Shown: piece after piece, positions 20,201-40,529 of the stretch
How positions within the stretch are numbered: the stretch's first letter is position 1
Layout of the letters: each line of letters begins with the position of its first letter
Notes under the pieces: generated by a model
Seen by the model: only the letters and a program-made list of their open reading frames with translations
What the model was told of the DNA's origin: nothing
The model's database searches: none
Position numbers and translations under genes: made by a program
Source: Coptis chinensis
Taxonomy: Eukaryota > Streptophyta > Magnoliopsida > Ranunculales > Ranunculaceae
Length of the DNA: 64,000 nucleotides
NCBI GenBank assembly: GCA_015680905.1
Contig: CM027378.1
Coordinates: forward strand, 90,363,501 to 90,427,500
Reading direction: 5' to 3'

Positions 20201-22402
20201 TCACAGGTAGCGGTGGATTCTAATACCTTGAATTCCCTCTCTTATAAATTCTCAATAGTTTAGTTTAGTTTAGTTAAGCAATTTACAATATCTATAATCA
20301 TAGTTTTTAATCCCTCAACCCCCTTTCAAGTCCTATCATTCATATAACATACACTTAAAAGTGGAACGATATCCTACTCATCCTTTACTCATTGAGGGAT
20401 AATTAGGTTTTGATACGCTTCTGTTTTGTTCAATGATCATCATCCATCTATACATTCCATATACCATCTCATAGACACAAAAGACAGTGTGTCAAGCAGT
20501 TACGCCTAAACTGCACGTATGTTTCAGGTAGCAGTCATGCCTAATAAACGTACTGCACGTATATTTCAGGTAGCAGTCAAGCTTAAACTATACTCATCAA
20601 TATTCAGGTAGTAGTTATGCCTAAACTGCACGTATGTTTCAGGTAGCAGTCAAGCCTAAACTGCACCAGTATTCAGTATTCAGTATTCAGGAGTACCCAT
20701 AATAGTATTTTGTTGACTTCAACAATGATATTGATAGTAGCAGCCAAGAAGCGCACATCAAATCAGTGTTATTGTTTTCAATTTATATTATGACAGCCAT
20801 AACAGCGAATGGAGTGAGTAGTAACCAAGCAGCGCGCCACTAAACCGGTGTTATGGTTTCAGTTTGTGACTGTGGTACACCTTCAGTATTCAGGTTAAGC
20901 CATTGCCTACATCGACAATTTCACTTTCTAGAACGTCTCAACAGTTGTTCGAGTTCTTCAACTAAAGACAATTTTATGCGAAAGGGGGAGCATTATTCTT
21001 ATAGTATTCTGATCGTTTATTTTTGCAATCCAATCTGTAATTTGCATAGTTTGCGTAATTACAACTTGAGGGGGAGTGTTGAAGTATGTAAAGTATCCCA
21101 CGTTTCTAAAAGTGTGGATACGCATTTAGGAGCTTCTGTCTTGAGTAGTTTGACACCCAAGTAAGTCTAGTATAAATAGATGAACCTATGGGTAGAATAT
21201 TGAGCTCTCTAACCCTATAATTCTCTCAACCTCCACTCTTCTCCAATTTTCTCCTTCTTGGTTTCCCCAATACAAACATGTTTAAACTCTCCTAGTATCA
21301 CCACTAACAGCAGTCTTTCCAAGGAAAGCACGTTGTTCCCAACATGATGGAATGAAGCAAGAAAGCGAAACTAGCATAAGCAAGAAAAGCACGTAAAACT
21401 TAGATCTACGTACAGGCAGACAACATAATCACTACACATAAAACATAAAACATCTAACATTTTTTAAGGTGAAGCAAATGTATATACCTGGAAGACTCCA
21501 AGCTTCTGATTGTAATCTGACTCCGGCAACTTCAATGAAATATCAAGATTCAAATTCTGATTAGGAGCAATAACACGCGATCCTACATATTTTTCAAGTT
21601 CAATATTCTCTTTACAGTTCAAGCCACATGATATGCTTGGGCAAGACATGATAGGGACTAAAGCAACCGGATTACTCTTGGTATAATCGAAGTTCAGGTT
21701 CTCTGTTATGTGAATCGGTTCTTCGACAAGGTAGCACATTGTAACACCACCTATAACGAATCCCAATACTAGCAAACCAAACAACAAGAAACACACATAA
21801 GCTGACCAGAAAAATCCCCAACAAAACCTCACCACCAACTTCAAAATTGATTTCTGTCCTTTCAAATGCAGAGAAACACTCTCACAGAAACAATACCACC
21901 CAGCGAAAAACACGCCTAGAGTACGGTTTTGAACCCATTTCAAAATACGAAGAGGATCGAAAACAAACATAAATGAATAGTACATTAGCCAAACAGGAAA
22001 TGTGAAAAAGCTAATAAATGCATTCATTTGAAAACTCATTGCTCTAATCATTAGACCAGCTAGAAACACCACAAAGCTCGACAATACATCATCGACTTCT
22101 CTAGAACTCGAATACCCTTTTGCCAAAGTCTTATTAGTATTCTCCCAGTGCTCTTTTTTCTCATTAAAAATGGTGTTAGAGTCCACTTCGAAATCAGGAG
22201 AAACGTACTTTTCATGAACAGTTTGTTGATCACGTAAAGTGCAATAGTTTACTCTAGGCTTGTTATCCATAAAGATCTTACTAATTATTGCAGTGACATT
22301 AGAATGATCATAAACTGGAATCTGTGAATTTATATTAAGAAACTGAAATTCCTTAGAATTGTCCAAGAAGTGAGTAGGTTTAGAGTTTTTAGACTTTGCC
22401 AT
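1710..22402 (-). CDS. Seipin, copy A (two exons, 19.3-kb intron)
   Basis: Joined exons 22402-21488 and 2207-1710 encode about 470 residues. Seipin is an ER membrane protein that shapes lipid droplets at ER-droplet contacts. Visible features are a long N-terminal cytosolic region typical of the plant SEIPIN2/3 type, hydrophobic segments near residues 125-148 and 193-225, a lumenal domain carrying [19 protein letters not shown], and a C-terminal membrane segment near 415-438 ending in a basic tail. Exon 1 ends FQ at a CAG|GTATAT donor; exon 2 starts after TGTATAG with VKVDLL (phase 0). The start is the only plausible ATG and is conserved in copy B. Both exons are open. About 12 of 305 residues in exon 1 differ from copy B. 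The intron holds three retrotransposons, so correct splicing is uncertain, though the coding sequence shows no decay. Confidence 0.88.
2233..2401 (-). repeat. 3' LTR of the Copia element
   Basis: 169 bp; matches 7120-7289 apart from about five differences. Because the element is read on the minus strand, this left copy is the 3' LTR. It lies next to seipin exon 2 and is transcribed in the same direction as the gene. Confidence 0.93.
2402..2640 (-). other. Copia polypurine tract and GC-rich 3' insert with flanking direct repeats
   Basis: A run of 13 C (a G-run polypurine tract on the element strand) touches the LTR. Beyond it, a near-identical segment (caagttggtgcgt, then a gcacat/cccaacttga part) occurs twice, at about 2414-2450 and 2599-2640. 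It brackets about 150 bp that is unusually GC-rich and carries GGCGCGCC-type words. This looks like a small insertion or duplication in the 3' untranslated region. Confidence 0.6.
2600..3296 (-). pseudogene. Copia RNase H / end of RT (broken)
   Basis: The segment at 3296-3114 reads [17 protein letters not shown], the typical connection region. The segment at 2923-2600 carries the RNase H core with [13 protein letters not shown] and the C-terminal block [13 protein letters not shown]. The two are separated by stops and frame changes. Confidence 0.85.
3357..4022 (-). pseudogene. Copia reverse transcriptase (broken)
   Basis: Two pieces: 4022-3615, with the [10 protein letters not shown] start, the RLVAKGYTQ motif, [15 protein letters not shown] and the catalytic-aspartate region [13 protein letters not shown]; and 3578-3357, with the active-site box. 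The usual YVDDM reads FFDDM here, a tyrosine-to-phenylalanine type change next to the two aspartates. At least one stop separates the halves. Confidence 0.88.
4056..4697 (-). pseudogene. Copia integrase-RT linker with in-frame tandem repeats
   Basis: An acidic, low-complexity linker between integrase and RT. Between about 4255 and 4410 a unit of about 42 bp (14 residues, core [14 protein letters not shown]) is repeated about four times, one copy shortened to 30 bp. The repeat keeps the reading frame. Its N-terminal part corresponds to the end of the integrase C-terminal region in Copia polyproteins. Confidence 0.6.
4595..5845 (-). pseudogene. Copia GAG-pre-integrase and integrase (broken)
   Basis: The 5845-5390 piece has the pre-integrase region (FNLLSVSQL) and the zinc-binding HHCC module: [14 protein letters not shown] and [11 protein letters not shown]. 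The 5203-4976 piece has the catalytic core [11 protein letters not shown] with [12 protein letters not shown]. The 4966-4595 piece carries the [17 protein letters not shown] and [16 protein letters not shown] motifs. Two frame breaks and a non-open stretch (5204-5389) interrupt the domain. Confidence 0.87.
5906..6946 (-). pseudogene. Copia gag and protease (broken)
   Basis: Starting at the ATG at 6946, the frame reads [10 protein letters not shown] and continues with three early stops. From 6685 it is open and carries the gag core ([14 protein letters not shown]), a CX2CX4HX4C zinc knuckle ([14 protein letters not shown]), then the aspartic protease motif IDTGATDHM at the end. Confidence 0.87.
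7106..7119 (-). other. Primer-binding site of the Copia element
   Basis: On the minus strand this reads TGGTATCAAGAGCC directly after the 5' LTR, complementary to the 3' end of initiator Met tRNA, the usual primer of plant Copia elements. Confidence 0.85.
7120..7289 (-). repeat. 5' LTR of the Copia element
   Basis: 170 bp; paired with 2233-2401. Starts TG and ends CA. Followed by target repeat GATAA at 7290-7294. Confidence 0.93.
7386..7618 (+). repeat. 5' LTR of the non-autonomous element
   Basis: 233 bp, pairing with 21077-21309. It contains a TATA-like tataaata near 7481 and a pyrimidine-rich leader. Confidence 0.92.
7619..9130 (+). other. Internal region (left half) of the non-autonomous element
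   Basis: Starts with the primer-binding site. No gag or pol motif is visible in any frame. Structure seen: a run of repeated actgttca-type words (about 7787-7880), several GC-rich gcgcgcac words (about 8034-8075, 8490-8510, 8950-8995), a second polypurine-like string (caacttgagggggg, about 8821-8835) that may mark an old element end, and from 9046 a tandem array with unit start ggtagcagtcaagcctaaa. The Gypsy element interrupts this array. Confidence 0.7.
9046..9130 (+). repeat. Tandem array aggtagcagtca..., left part
   Basis: Units of about 35-42 bp beginning aggtagcagtcaagcctaaa (starts near 9046, 9085 and 9123). The array resumes at 20495, so it was continuous before the Gypsy inserted. 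Confidence 0.75.
9131..10727 (+). repeat. 5' LTR of the Athila-like element
   Basis: 1597 bp. Contains a TATA box (cctataaatagagg, about 9677) and matches 18897-20494 throughout. The short open frames in it on the minus strand occur in both LTRs and are not genes. Confidence 0.93.
10730..10747 (+). other. Primer-binding site of the Athila-like element
   Basis: Reads tggcgccgctgtcaggga two bases after the LTR; this is close to the site used by Athila-type elements (tRNA Asp type). A second partial copy (gtgtcaaatggcgcc) lies near 10768-10782. Confidence 0.75.
11468..13365 (+). pseudogene. Athila gag polyprotein (nonsense-riddled)
   Basis: From the ATG at 11468 ([20 protein letters not shown]) one reading frame runs on into protease and RT without a frameshift. 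It carries the gag core ([13 protein letters not shown], then YHQN and [13 protein letters not shown]), a Q/N-rich region, and [13 protein letters not shown] in the knuckle region. In-frame stops lie at 11642, 11846, 11891, 11963, 12074, 12503, 12623, 12632, 12968 and 13364. Most fall at positions where glutamine is expected. Confidence 0.85.
13366..14418 (+). pseudogene. Athila protease and protease-RT linker
   Basis: Same frame as gag. It includes [13 protein letters not shown], the aspartic protease core [14 protein letters not shown] (DLGA in place of the usual DTGA/DSGA, as in Athila) and [14 protein letters not shown], then the linker up to QRRL-type sequence. Stops at 13475, 13778, 13931 and 14417 break it. 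Confidence 0.83.
14419..15000 (+). pseudogene. Athila RT/RNase H with in-frame core deletion
   Basis: The RT start ([21 protein letters not shown] and [18 protein letters not shown]) jumps, at about 14668-14680, straight into the RNase H start ([20 protein letters not shown], then [14 protein letters not shown]). The whole RT palm with the YxDD box is missing. The reading frame is kept across the junction. Further stops at 14600, 14822 and 14843. Confidence 0.85.
15000..16402 (+). pseudogene. Athila integrase
   Basis: The longest open piece (15099-16070) has the zinc-binding CKACPRC, the catalytic residues in [11 protein letters not shown] (first D), INDNGSHFC (second D) and [10 protein letters not shown] (E), and the C-terminal region with [19 protein letters not shown] frameshift near 15170-15200 links it to the upstream frame. 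A second near 16045 shifts it to 16088-16402, where [15 protein letters not shown] continues the domain. Confidence 0.88.
16403..18896 (+). other. 3' untranslated region of the Athila-like element
   Basis: About 2.5 kb between integrase and the 3' LTR. Some Athila elements carry an envelope-like gene here, but I see none. Only one short open frame (16466-16750, 94 residues, no recognised domain) and an AT-rich stretch are present. The last bases (ggctagttaggggtt) are the polypurine tract. Confidence 0.65.
18897..20494 (+). repeat. 3' LTR of the Athila-like element
   Basis: 1598 bp, pairing with 9131-10727. Followed by the AGCAG target repeat. Confidence 0.93.
20495..21076 (+). other. Internal region (right half) of the non-autonomous element, with tandem array
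   Basis: The aggtagcagtca(a/t)gcctaaactgcac array continues at 20495-20690 (unit starts near 20528, 20569, 20606 and 20640), followed by about 370 bp without coding signal and the polypurine tract. Confidence 0.75.
21077..21309 (+). repeat. 3' LTR of the non-autonomous element
   Basis: 233 bp; about 18 differences from 7386-7618 counted by eye. Confidence 0.92.
21488..22402 (-). CDS. Seipin copy A, exon 1
   Basis: The N-terminal exon has 305 codons and starts [15 protein letters not shown]. It contains the cytosolic N-terminus, the first hydrophobic segments and the start of the lumenal domain ([20 protein letters not shown]). The donor is CAG|GTATAT at 21488/21487. No stops or frameshifts are present. 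Confidence 0.9.
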
Positions 22403-22463
22403 TCATAAAAAATGGGAAAATTGACAACCAGACTTTAGGGCTATCCATGAAAACTAGGAATTA

Positions 22464-22497
<34 letters not shown>

Positions 22498-23371
22498 CAA
22501 TGTATAGCTGTATTAGGAATCTTGAGAACTATACCAAAAAGTTTTGGGACGACACTCTAGGACTCACTTATGTGTGTTGTGCTTGCGAGGATTTCTTTTG
22601 AGACTGTGAGAAAGCGCAGACTCATCTTAGGAAGGATCATCCAAAGATAGTGAAGTAATTAATGGCCAAAAAATAAGAAAATAATCTGTGTAACTAGTGA
22701 GTAATCTCATCTATGTTAACCTTGTTACTTGTTGATTTTGCAACTCTAAGGGAGGCTTTGTAAGGTTCAACGTTCATTAAACACATGTGGTCTGCCTTAA
22801 CCCCGTAACCATTTCAAAAAAAAAGAGGAATGGTTTTAATGAAAGGGAAAAGGGAACTTCGTTAATGTGCGGGCTCTGACATTTTCCGAAATCCAATGAG
22901 ATTATTTACTCATCATTGAACCAGTGAATCTGAAAGGATTATCCAACTGTATTACTAGTACATTAAGTCATTAGGAGGTTCAGCTTTTCTTATCTTGTTT
23001 AGCACGCAATTTCACTGTGGGCAATAAGGGAAACCGTAGTTTTACCTCTTAAGAGTTCTTATTCTTAGGCAAAATGCACCAATGAAACAATATATATGTT
23101 CTATCCTCAGACCATTGCAGATCTGTCTGTCCGTGTGGTTTTGTTTCCTCAAATCAAAGCTCATTTTCCAGGATAAGTTAACAGCATATCATAAGTTGCA
23201 CACATTTCAAGTTCTCTGTACTGGGTATAATGTTTCACATAACGATTTGGTAGGATTGGCCAAGACCACTGACCATATGCACAATCAGGAATTGATGTCG
23301 CGGGAAAATCTTAGTCGAGTCCACAACTTTAGCCATAGTTCTTTGTCTTGTTCTCAATTAACCATGTTGCT
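22403..23371 (-). promoter_or_regulatory. 5' flank of seipin copy A
   Basis: Upstream sequence shared with copy B (53728-54469), so it probably includes the promoter and 5' leader. A T homopolymer (about 22467-22494) is much longer here than in copy B. A 305-bp insertion at 22521-22825 is absent from copy B. Open frames in this stretch are not conserved as proteins between copies. Confidence 0.6.
22521..22825 (+). mobile_element. Poly(A)-tailed insertion, probable retroposed transcript fragment
   Basis: Absent from the homologous place in copy B. It is bounded by AGGAAT on both sides (22515-22520 and 22826-22831) and ends in a run of A, as expected for a retroposed RNA. One frame reads DDTLGLTYVCCACEDFF, stop, DCEKAQTHLRKDHP, reminiscent of a zinc-finger-like C-C-H-H spacing, but I do not recognise the parent gene. 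Confidence 0.5.
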
Positions 23372-23681
23372 AACAAAAATGGTTTTCAGGCGTTATTGCA
23401 TACCTGTATTTCATAGATTTTGATGAAATCCTAAAACAGTCTATCAAGGATAATATGCCTCGCCCACAAGATTTTCGGGGTTAGACTTTTGTGACATTTT
23501 TCTTTTCGCTCAGTGGCTAGGACAATTATTTATATTTTATTTGTGGGGATGTAATTGTATCCTTGACTCCTTATCATCTGTGCTCAAATACAAGCAAAAC
23601 CTGCAAAAACTTCTGAGAATTTTGTTCACTTTACTTCTATTTTCTATTTTCATTAATCAATCCATATTAACATCATAGAGA
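23372..23681 (-). other. 3' flank of the receptor kinase gene
   Basis: No gene seen. This is the spacer between the end of the duplication and the stop codon of the kinase; it should contain its 3' untranslated region. Confidence 0.5.
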
Positions 23682-36828
<13,147 letters not shown>

Positions 36829-37100
36829 ACGTGCAAGAAGTTGAAATGGACGACAGAAACTAAGTCACAAAGAAAGAATGAAAAAGGCTTTGGGCCGGGT
36901 GTGGGTGTGGGTGTGGGTGTGGGAGAGAGAGAGAGAGTAATATGCTTAATAGTATAACTGTTAGTAGTGGGGAGTGAGCAGAGAGGGAAGGCGGAGAGCT
37001 AGTGAAGGAGGGAGAGGGAATGTGAGTTTGGGGCGAAACGATGTTGATTTGTCACGCAGGAAAAAAAAAAAAAAAAAAAATTGTACATGAATATTTTTGC
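36829..37100 (-). promoter_or_regulatory. 5' flank of the receptor kinase, with microsatellites
   Basis: Directly upstream of the receptor start codon on the minus strand. Contains gtgtgg and ga repeats (about 36898-36937) and an A run (about 37062-37080). It probably holds the leader and proximal promoter; I cannot fix a TATA box with confidence. Confidence 0.45.
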
Positions 37101-39960
37101 CCACAGTTCTAAACCACACAATGCTCAAAAGCACCACACGTATCTAGGCTAACAAAGACTATATATATATATATATATAAAGAGAGAGAATCCAACTCTT
37201 ATTCCACCTTAAATGTGACACTGACATTGATACTGATACTAATGTGAATCCATTTGGACTTATTATATGAGGTGTGTGATTTTTGTATTTTTTTTTTTCG
37301 TATTTTTTGTATTTTTTTTTTTGGTAAAGTAGGTTTTGTGACTGTTCAGTTTGGATTTGAGGTTGTACACTATCATTGGGTGTGAGGCGTAGAAGATATG
37401 GACATTAGTGAATGTGGGAAATGAGATTGAGAGTATAAATTTTCTTATGGCTGGTGAAGAAATGGGCATTTAACAAAATGTAAAGTTACAAAAAGAAAAA
37501 TACCAAATTAGATTAAATCATCATGTGAAAATTAAGGTAATTATTGCTGCACAAGATTTTCCACGTTATTTGAATTGAGGTAATTATTGTTAGTCAATTG
37601 AACAAACAATTCTTCCAGAGAATAATTCTCTAGAGAATGTGTGGCTTATAAAGTTATAAGTTACTAGTATATGTGTGTCACGCTTTTATTTGAATTAGAT
37701 AGATTAGTGGGACCTTTAGTATTTAGGAGAGAGAAAAGGAAAGAAATAGGTGCGTGCCCGATGCACGTTTTTGTAAGTTGGGGAGATTTTAAGAAAAAAG
37801 AAATGTGAACATATTTGGCACGACTAATTGGCTAGCTCCCCACGCTGGCACGCCGCATGAGTAGTATAGCTGTATAGATGACATAATTCTTGCCAATCTT
37901 GGTTTGTTTATTATTGCCACATGGCCCAACCATAGTTTTTTTGGGATAGGTTTGGCCCAACTAGGGGTCTTTGGCCCTAACGATTCTAACCCGCCCTTGG
38001 CCCAAAGCAAATAAAGCCCCACAACTAAAAGCCCTCATTAGTTTTTGAATGTGCCTTCTAGTAAAGAACAGGGCTAAGATTCTAAAACATAGGCCGAATG
38101 TGAAAACCTCAAATCCAACTCTTATTCCACATACCATAATTGTCCAACTCTTTGTTAAATATTTTCAATTAAAATAACATTGTCCTTTTATAATTTATCA
38201 CTTACACATGAATCCTTGTTTTATAACAAAAACTTGTCAACTTAGCTGGAAGAACAATGAGCACTAGCCTAATAAAAATAAGACTTTATTCCTTTTTGAT
38301 CATCAAGTCAAAGTCCATAACTTATTATTCTCAATTTTTTTTCTCACTTATTTCTTATAAATTATATTTTTATTCACATCCAAGGAAGTCTAAAAACTAA
38401 AAATTTCCTTCCACACCATTAAAAGAAAATACTGAGGGCACATTTGTAACATGAAAACCAAAACAACCTTTGTCGGGAAAAATGACATTTGTAATCTCAA
38501 ACCTTTCTCCATCACTGTTCAAAAGCCAATATTTTCATTTTCATATACAAAAGCTTTCACTTTTAAATTAGAAGAAAGGTAATATTATATTTGTTTGAAT
38601 CTATTATAGAAATAATTTATGATATTACAAATAGTTTAACAACTTCCAAGACCCTTTAACCAAAACTATTATGTTTCTTCTTTATATATATTACTTATTC
38701 CTTTAAAATGATAATATAATTATTTGTTAGATGTATTTCAATGTTAAATATAATTTTAGTGAGGTTTGAAACAAGGAAGAACAAATTCGAACTCTCGATG
38801 TACTTGATTCATTTGTAATTGTGGATGTGCATTTTAAATTTTTGAACTTATACATTATTACTAGATTGGTTGGACTTTGAGTTTGTAGATTATTATACAT
38901 TTTGTAATATAAATGAGTTTAAAACCTGATGTAGTAAAAAAGAAAATATATAGGCGGCCACTAAAGCCCGACCCTAAAGCCTTTTTAAGAGGGGGCTAGA
39001 TGACGAGTCTTCTTAGACTTGTGACCCGGCCCTTGGTTTTTTTATTTGGGCCACATACGGCCCAATATCTTAAGGGCTTTAAATGTTTAGGGCGGGATAG
39101 GTTGCCCACCCCCTAGGCCCAACCATAGTTAGTAATTTGGCGAATGCAAATTTGTCGTACGTTTAATAAGACTGCACTTTTCAATCGTATAGATTAATTT
39201 GCGAATTTTTTAAGGTCCAAATAATTCTCGAATAATAAGCCCAAATAATGGGCCCGTAATCTCCGTTAAAATACCTAAAATAATATGATTATTATATTAT
39301 AGAAAGAGAAAAATTTGAGCCTTGAATGAATACTTGGAAAAAGAAAAACTTAATATATAGCATGGGAAAGTGGAATCTTGGTAATATTTGATATTAATGA
39401 CTTACTATTTGCATCTAGAGAAGACCTATTAATAGAAATAACATTAGTTTTTTTATTAGAGTTAACTAGTAAACCCCCCACCCCCCACACACACACAGAT
39501 GAGTCAATTAAGATTTCCCCCTTACTGGATATTCTAGTAATTACTGAATACTGCTTTAAGGATTTGAACGTAAGCCATATTTTCCCTTTCTGTTTATTAT
39601 ATATATTTATTTGCCTAGATCCATAGATCCATGACATATTCATCCAGTTGTCTTTAGGGTTTGAATTCAGCCATATTTTTTTCTTTATGCATAGATTTAT
39701 GACATGTTCATGTAGTTGTCTTTAGGATTTGAATTGCAGCCTGATTTTTCCTCTAGAAATCCTGAAGATATTCATGTAGTTGTCTCACCCCTCTTAATAC
39801 ATTGTTAGCAATAAGAAATTCCAAGCTGTTAGTAGTTACAGTTTAGCTAATTGACATTGACACGAGTATACATAAGTTAGTGTCAGATCAGATACAGGTA
39901 CCAAGTGTCTAGCATGGCCGTATTGAAATATAATGAAAGCACTTAAATCTTGAACCAAAA
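37101..39960. other. AT-rich intergenic DNA
   Basis: No gene found. Contains an (AT)n run at about 37158-37180, T-rich runs, and gggcc/ggcccaa-containing stretches near 37920-38020 and 38955-39125 that may be worn transposon ends. A C-rich plus CA-repeat patch lies at about 39474-39498. Confidence 0.5.
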
Positions 39961-40529
39961 ATGTATTTGTTCTCGGTTCTAAACATGCTAGTAACATATA
40001 TTGGAGATGGGACTATGTTAATTGCTGATCCCTACTTACTTTTATTACTATTCAGTTTATTGGGGGTTGATTTTGTTGTCGAGACCAGTTCTGAAGTTCA
40101 GAGTCTTCATACTACGTTAATTGCTGACCCAACTCTTATCATAGCTACCTTTGAATTCATAAATTACTTTGAACATGGTCTCTATTATTTAGTCGATTAC
40201 ATGCTTATGAGAAAGATACAGGAAGAGGAGCTGCAACAGCTTTTTGTAAGAGACACGATGGAAGGATTCTTGGAGCAGTTTACAGCAAGTTTAAATGCCA
40301 AAATGCCATGCAAGCAGACTGCAAAGGTGTTGAACTCGCAATTATACTGACAAAGAAACTCCAGGCTCTGCATATAGTGATATTGGGAGATAATCAAAGT
40401 CTTATGAAGACTCTTGCAGCAGGAGAAAGTACTATGACAAGGGATTCTGAAGACAGCTACAGCAGGCTCCTGGCTATTCTGAAAGAGCACCATGTGTATA
40501 TCCACGAGGTACGTCTTTTTCACTATTAG
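39961..40529 (+). pseudogene. Unidentified ORF remnant (frame break)
   Basis: Two overlapping frames (39961-40350, 129 residues; 40308-40529, 73 residues) could be one former exon split by a frameshift near 40305. The second ends HHVYIHE before a gtacgt donor-like site. The stretch VELAIILTKKLQALHIVIL, then GDNQ, faintly recalls an RNase H-like fold, but I do not recognise the gene. The string tgcttatgagaaagata with ggaagagga recurs near 40592. Confidence 0.3.

Larger units (their letters stand above)
9131..20494 (+). mobile_element. Athila-like Gypsy LTR retrotransposon, nested
   Basis: An 11.36-kb element with LTRs of about 1.6 kb starting TGA(C/T)AAGTGC and ending GTGTCA. A perfect 5-bp target repeat AGCAG lies at 9126-9130 and 20495-20499. 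The primer-binding site tggcgccgctgtcaggga and the integrase C-terminus (wording close to [18 protein letters not shown]) are of the Athila type. Domain order gag-protease-RT-RNase H-integrase is Gypsy. It is dead: many in-frame stops, at least two frameshifts and an in-frame deletion of most of RT. LTR divergence is about 5% by eye. Confidence 0.93.
7386..21309 (+). mobile_element. Non-autonomous LTR element with 233-bp LTRs (host of a nested Gypsy)
   Basis: Two 233-bp LTRs (7386-7618 and 21077-21309) start TGTTGAAG and end CTAACA. They are flanked by the 5-bp target repeat GCAGT (7381-7385 and 21310-21314), present once in copy B. A Met-tRNA primer site (tggtatcggagc, from 7619) and a polypurine tract (acttgagggggag, 21064-21076) touch the LTRs. 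Without the nested Gypsy the element is about 2.56 kb with no gag or pol, so it must have relied on proteins of an autonomous Copia relative. LTR divergence is about 8% by eye, the oldest of the three insertions. Confidence 0.92.
1273..23371. repeat. Segmental duplication, copy A (expanded by insertions)
   Basis: Sequence at 1273-2227, 7295-7385 and 21310-23371 aligns nearly base for base with 51611-54469, covering both seipin exons, intron remnants and both flanks. The duplication runs in the same orientation. Copy A is about 22 kb against 2.9 kb in copy B because of retrotransposon insertions in the intron and a 305-bp insertion upstream of exon 1. The left limit is an LTR junction, so homology may continue outside the window. 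The right limit is where copy A reads ctaacaaaa and copy B reads tccaaaata. Confidence 0.9.

Noticed and set aside
23082-23423. A small gene upstream of seipin copy A (twin at 54209-54601)
   Set aside because: The frame is not conserved between the copies and lies in the upstream flank; no domain is visible.
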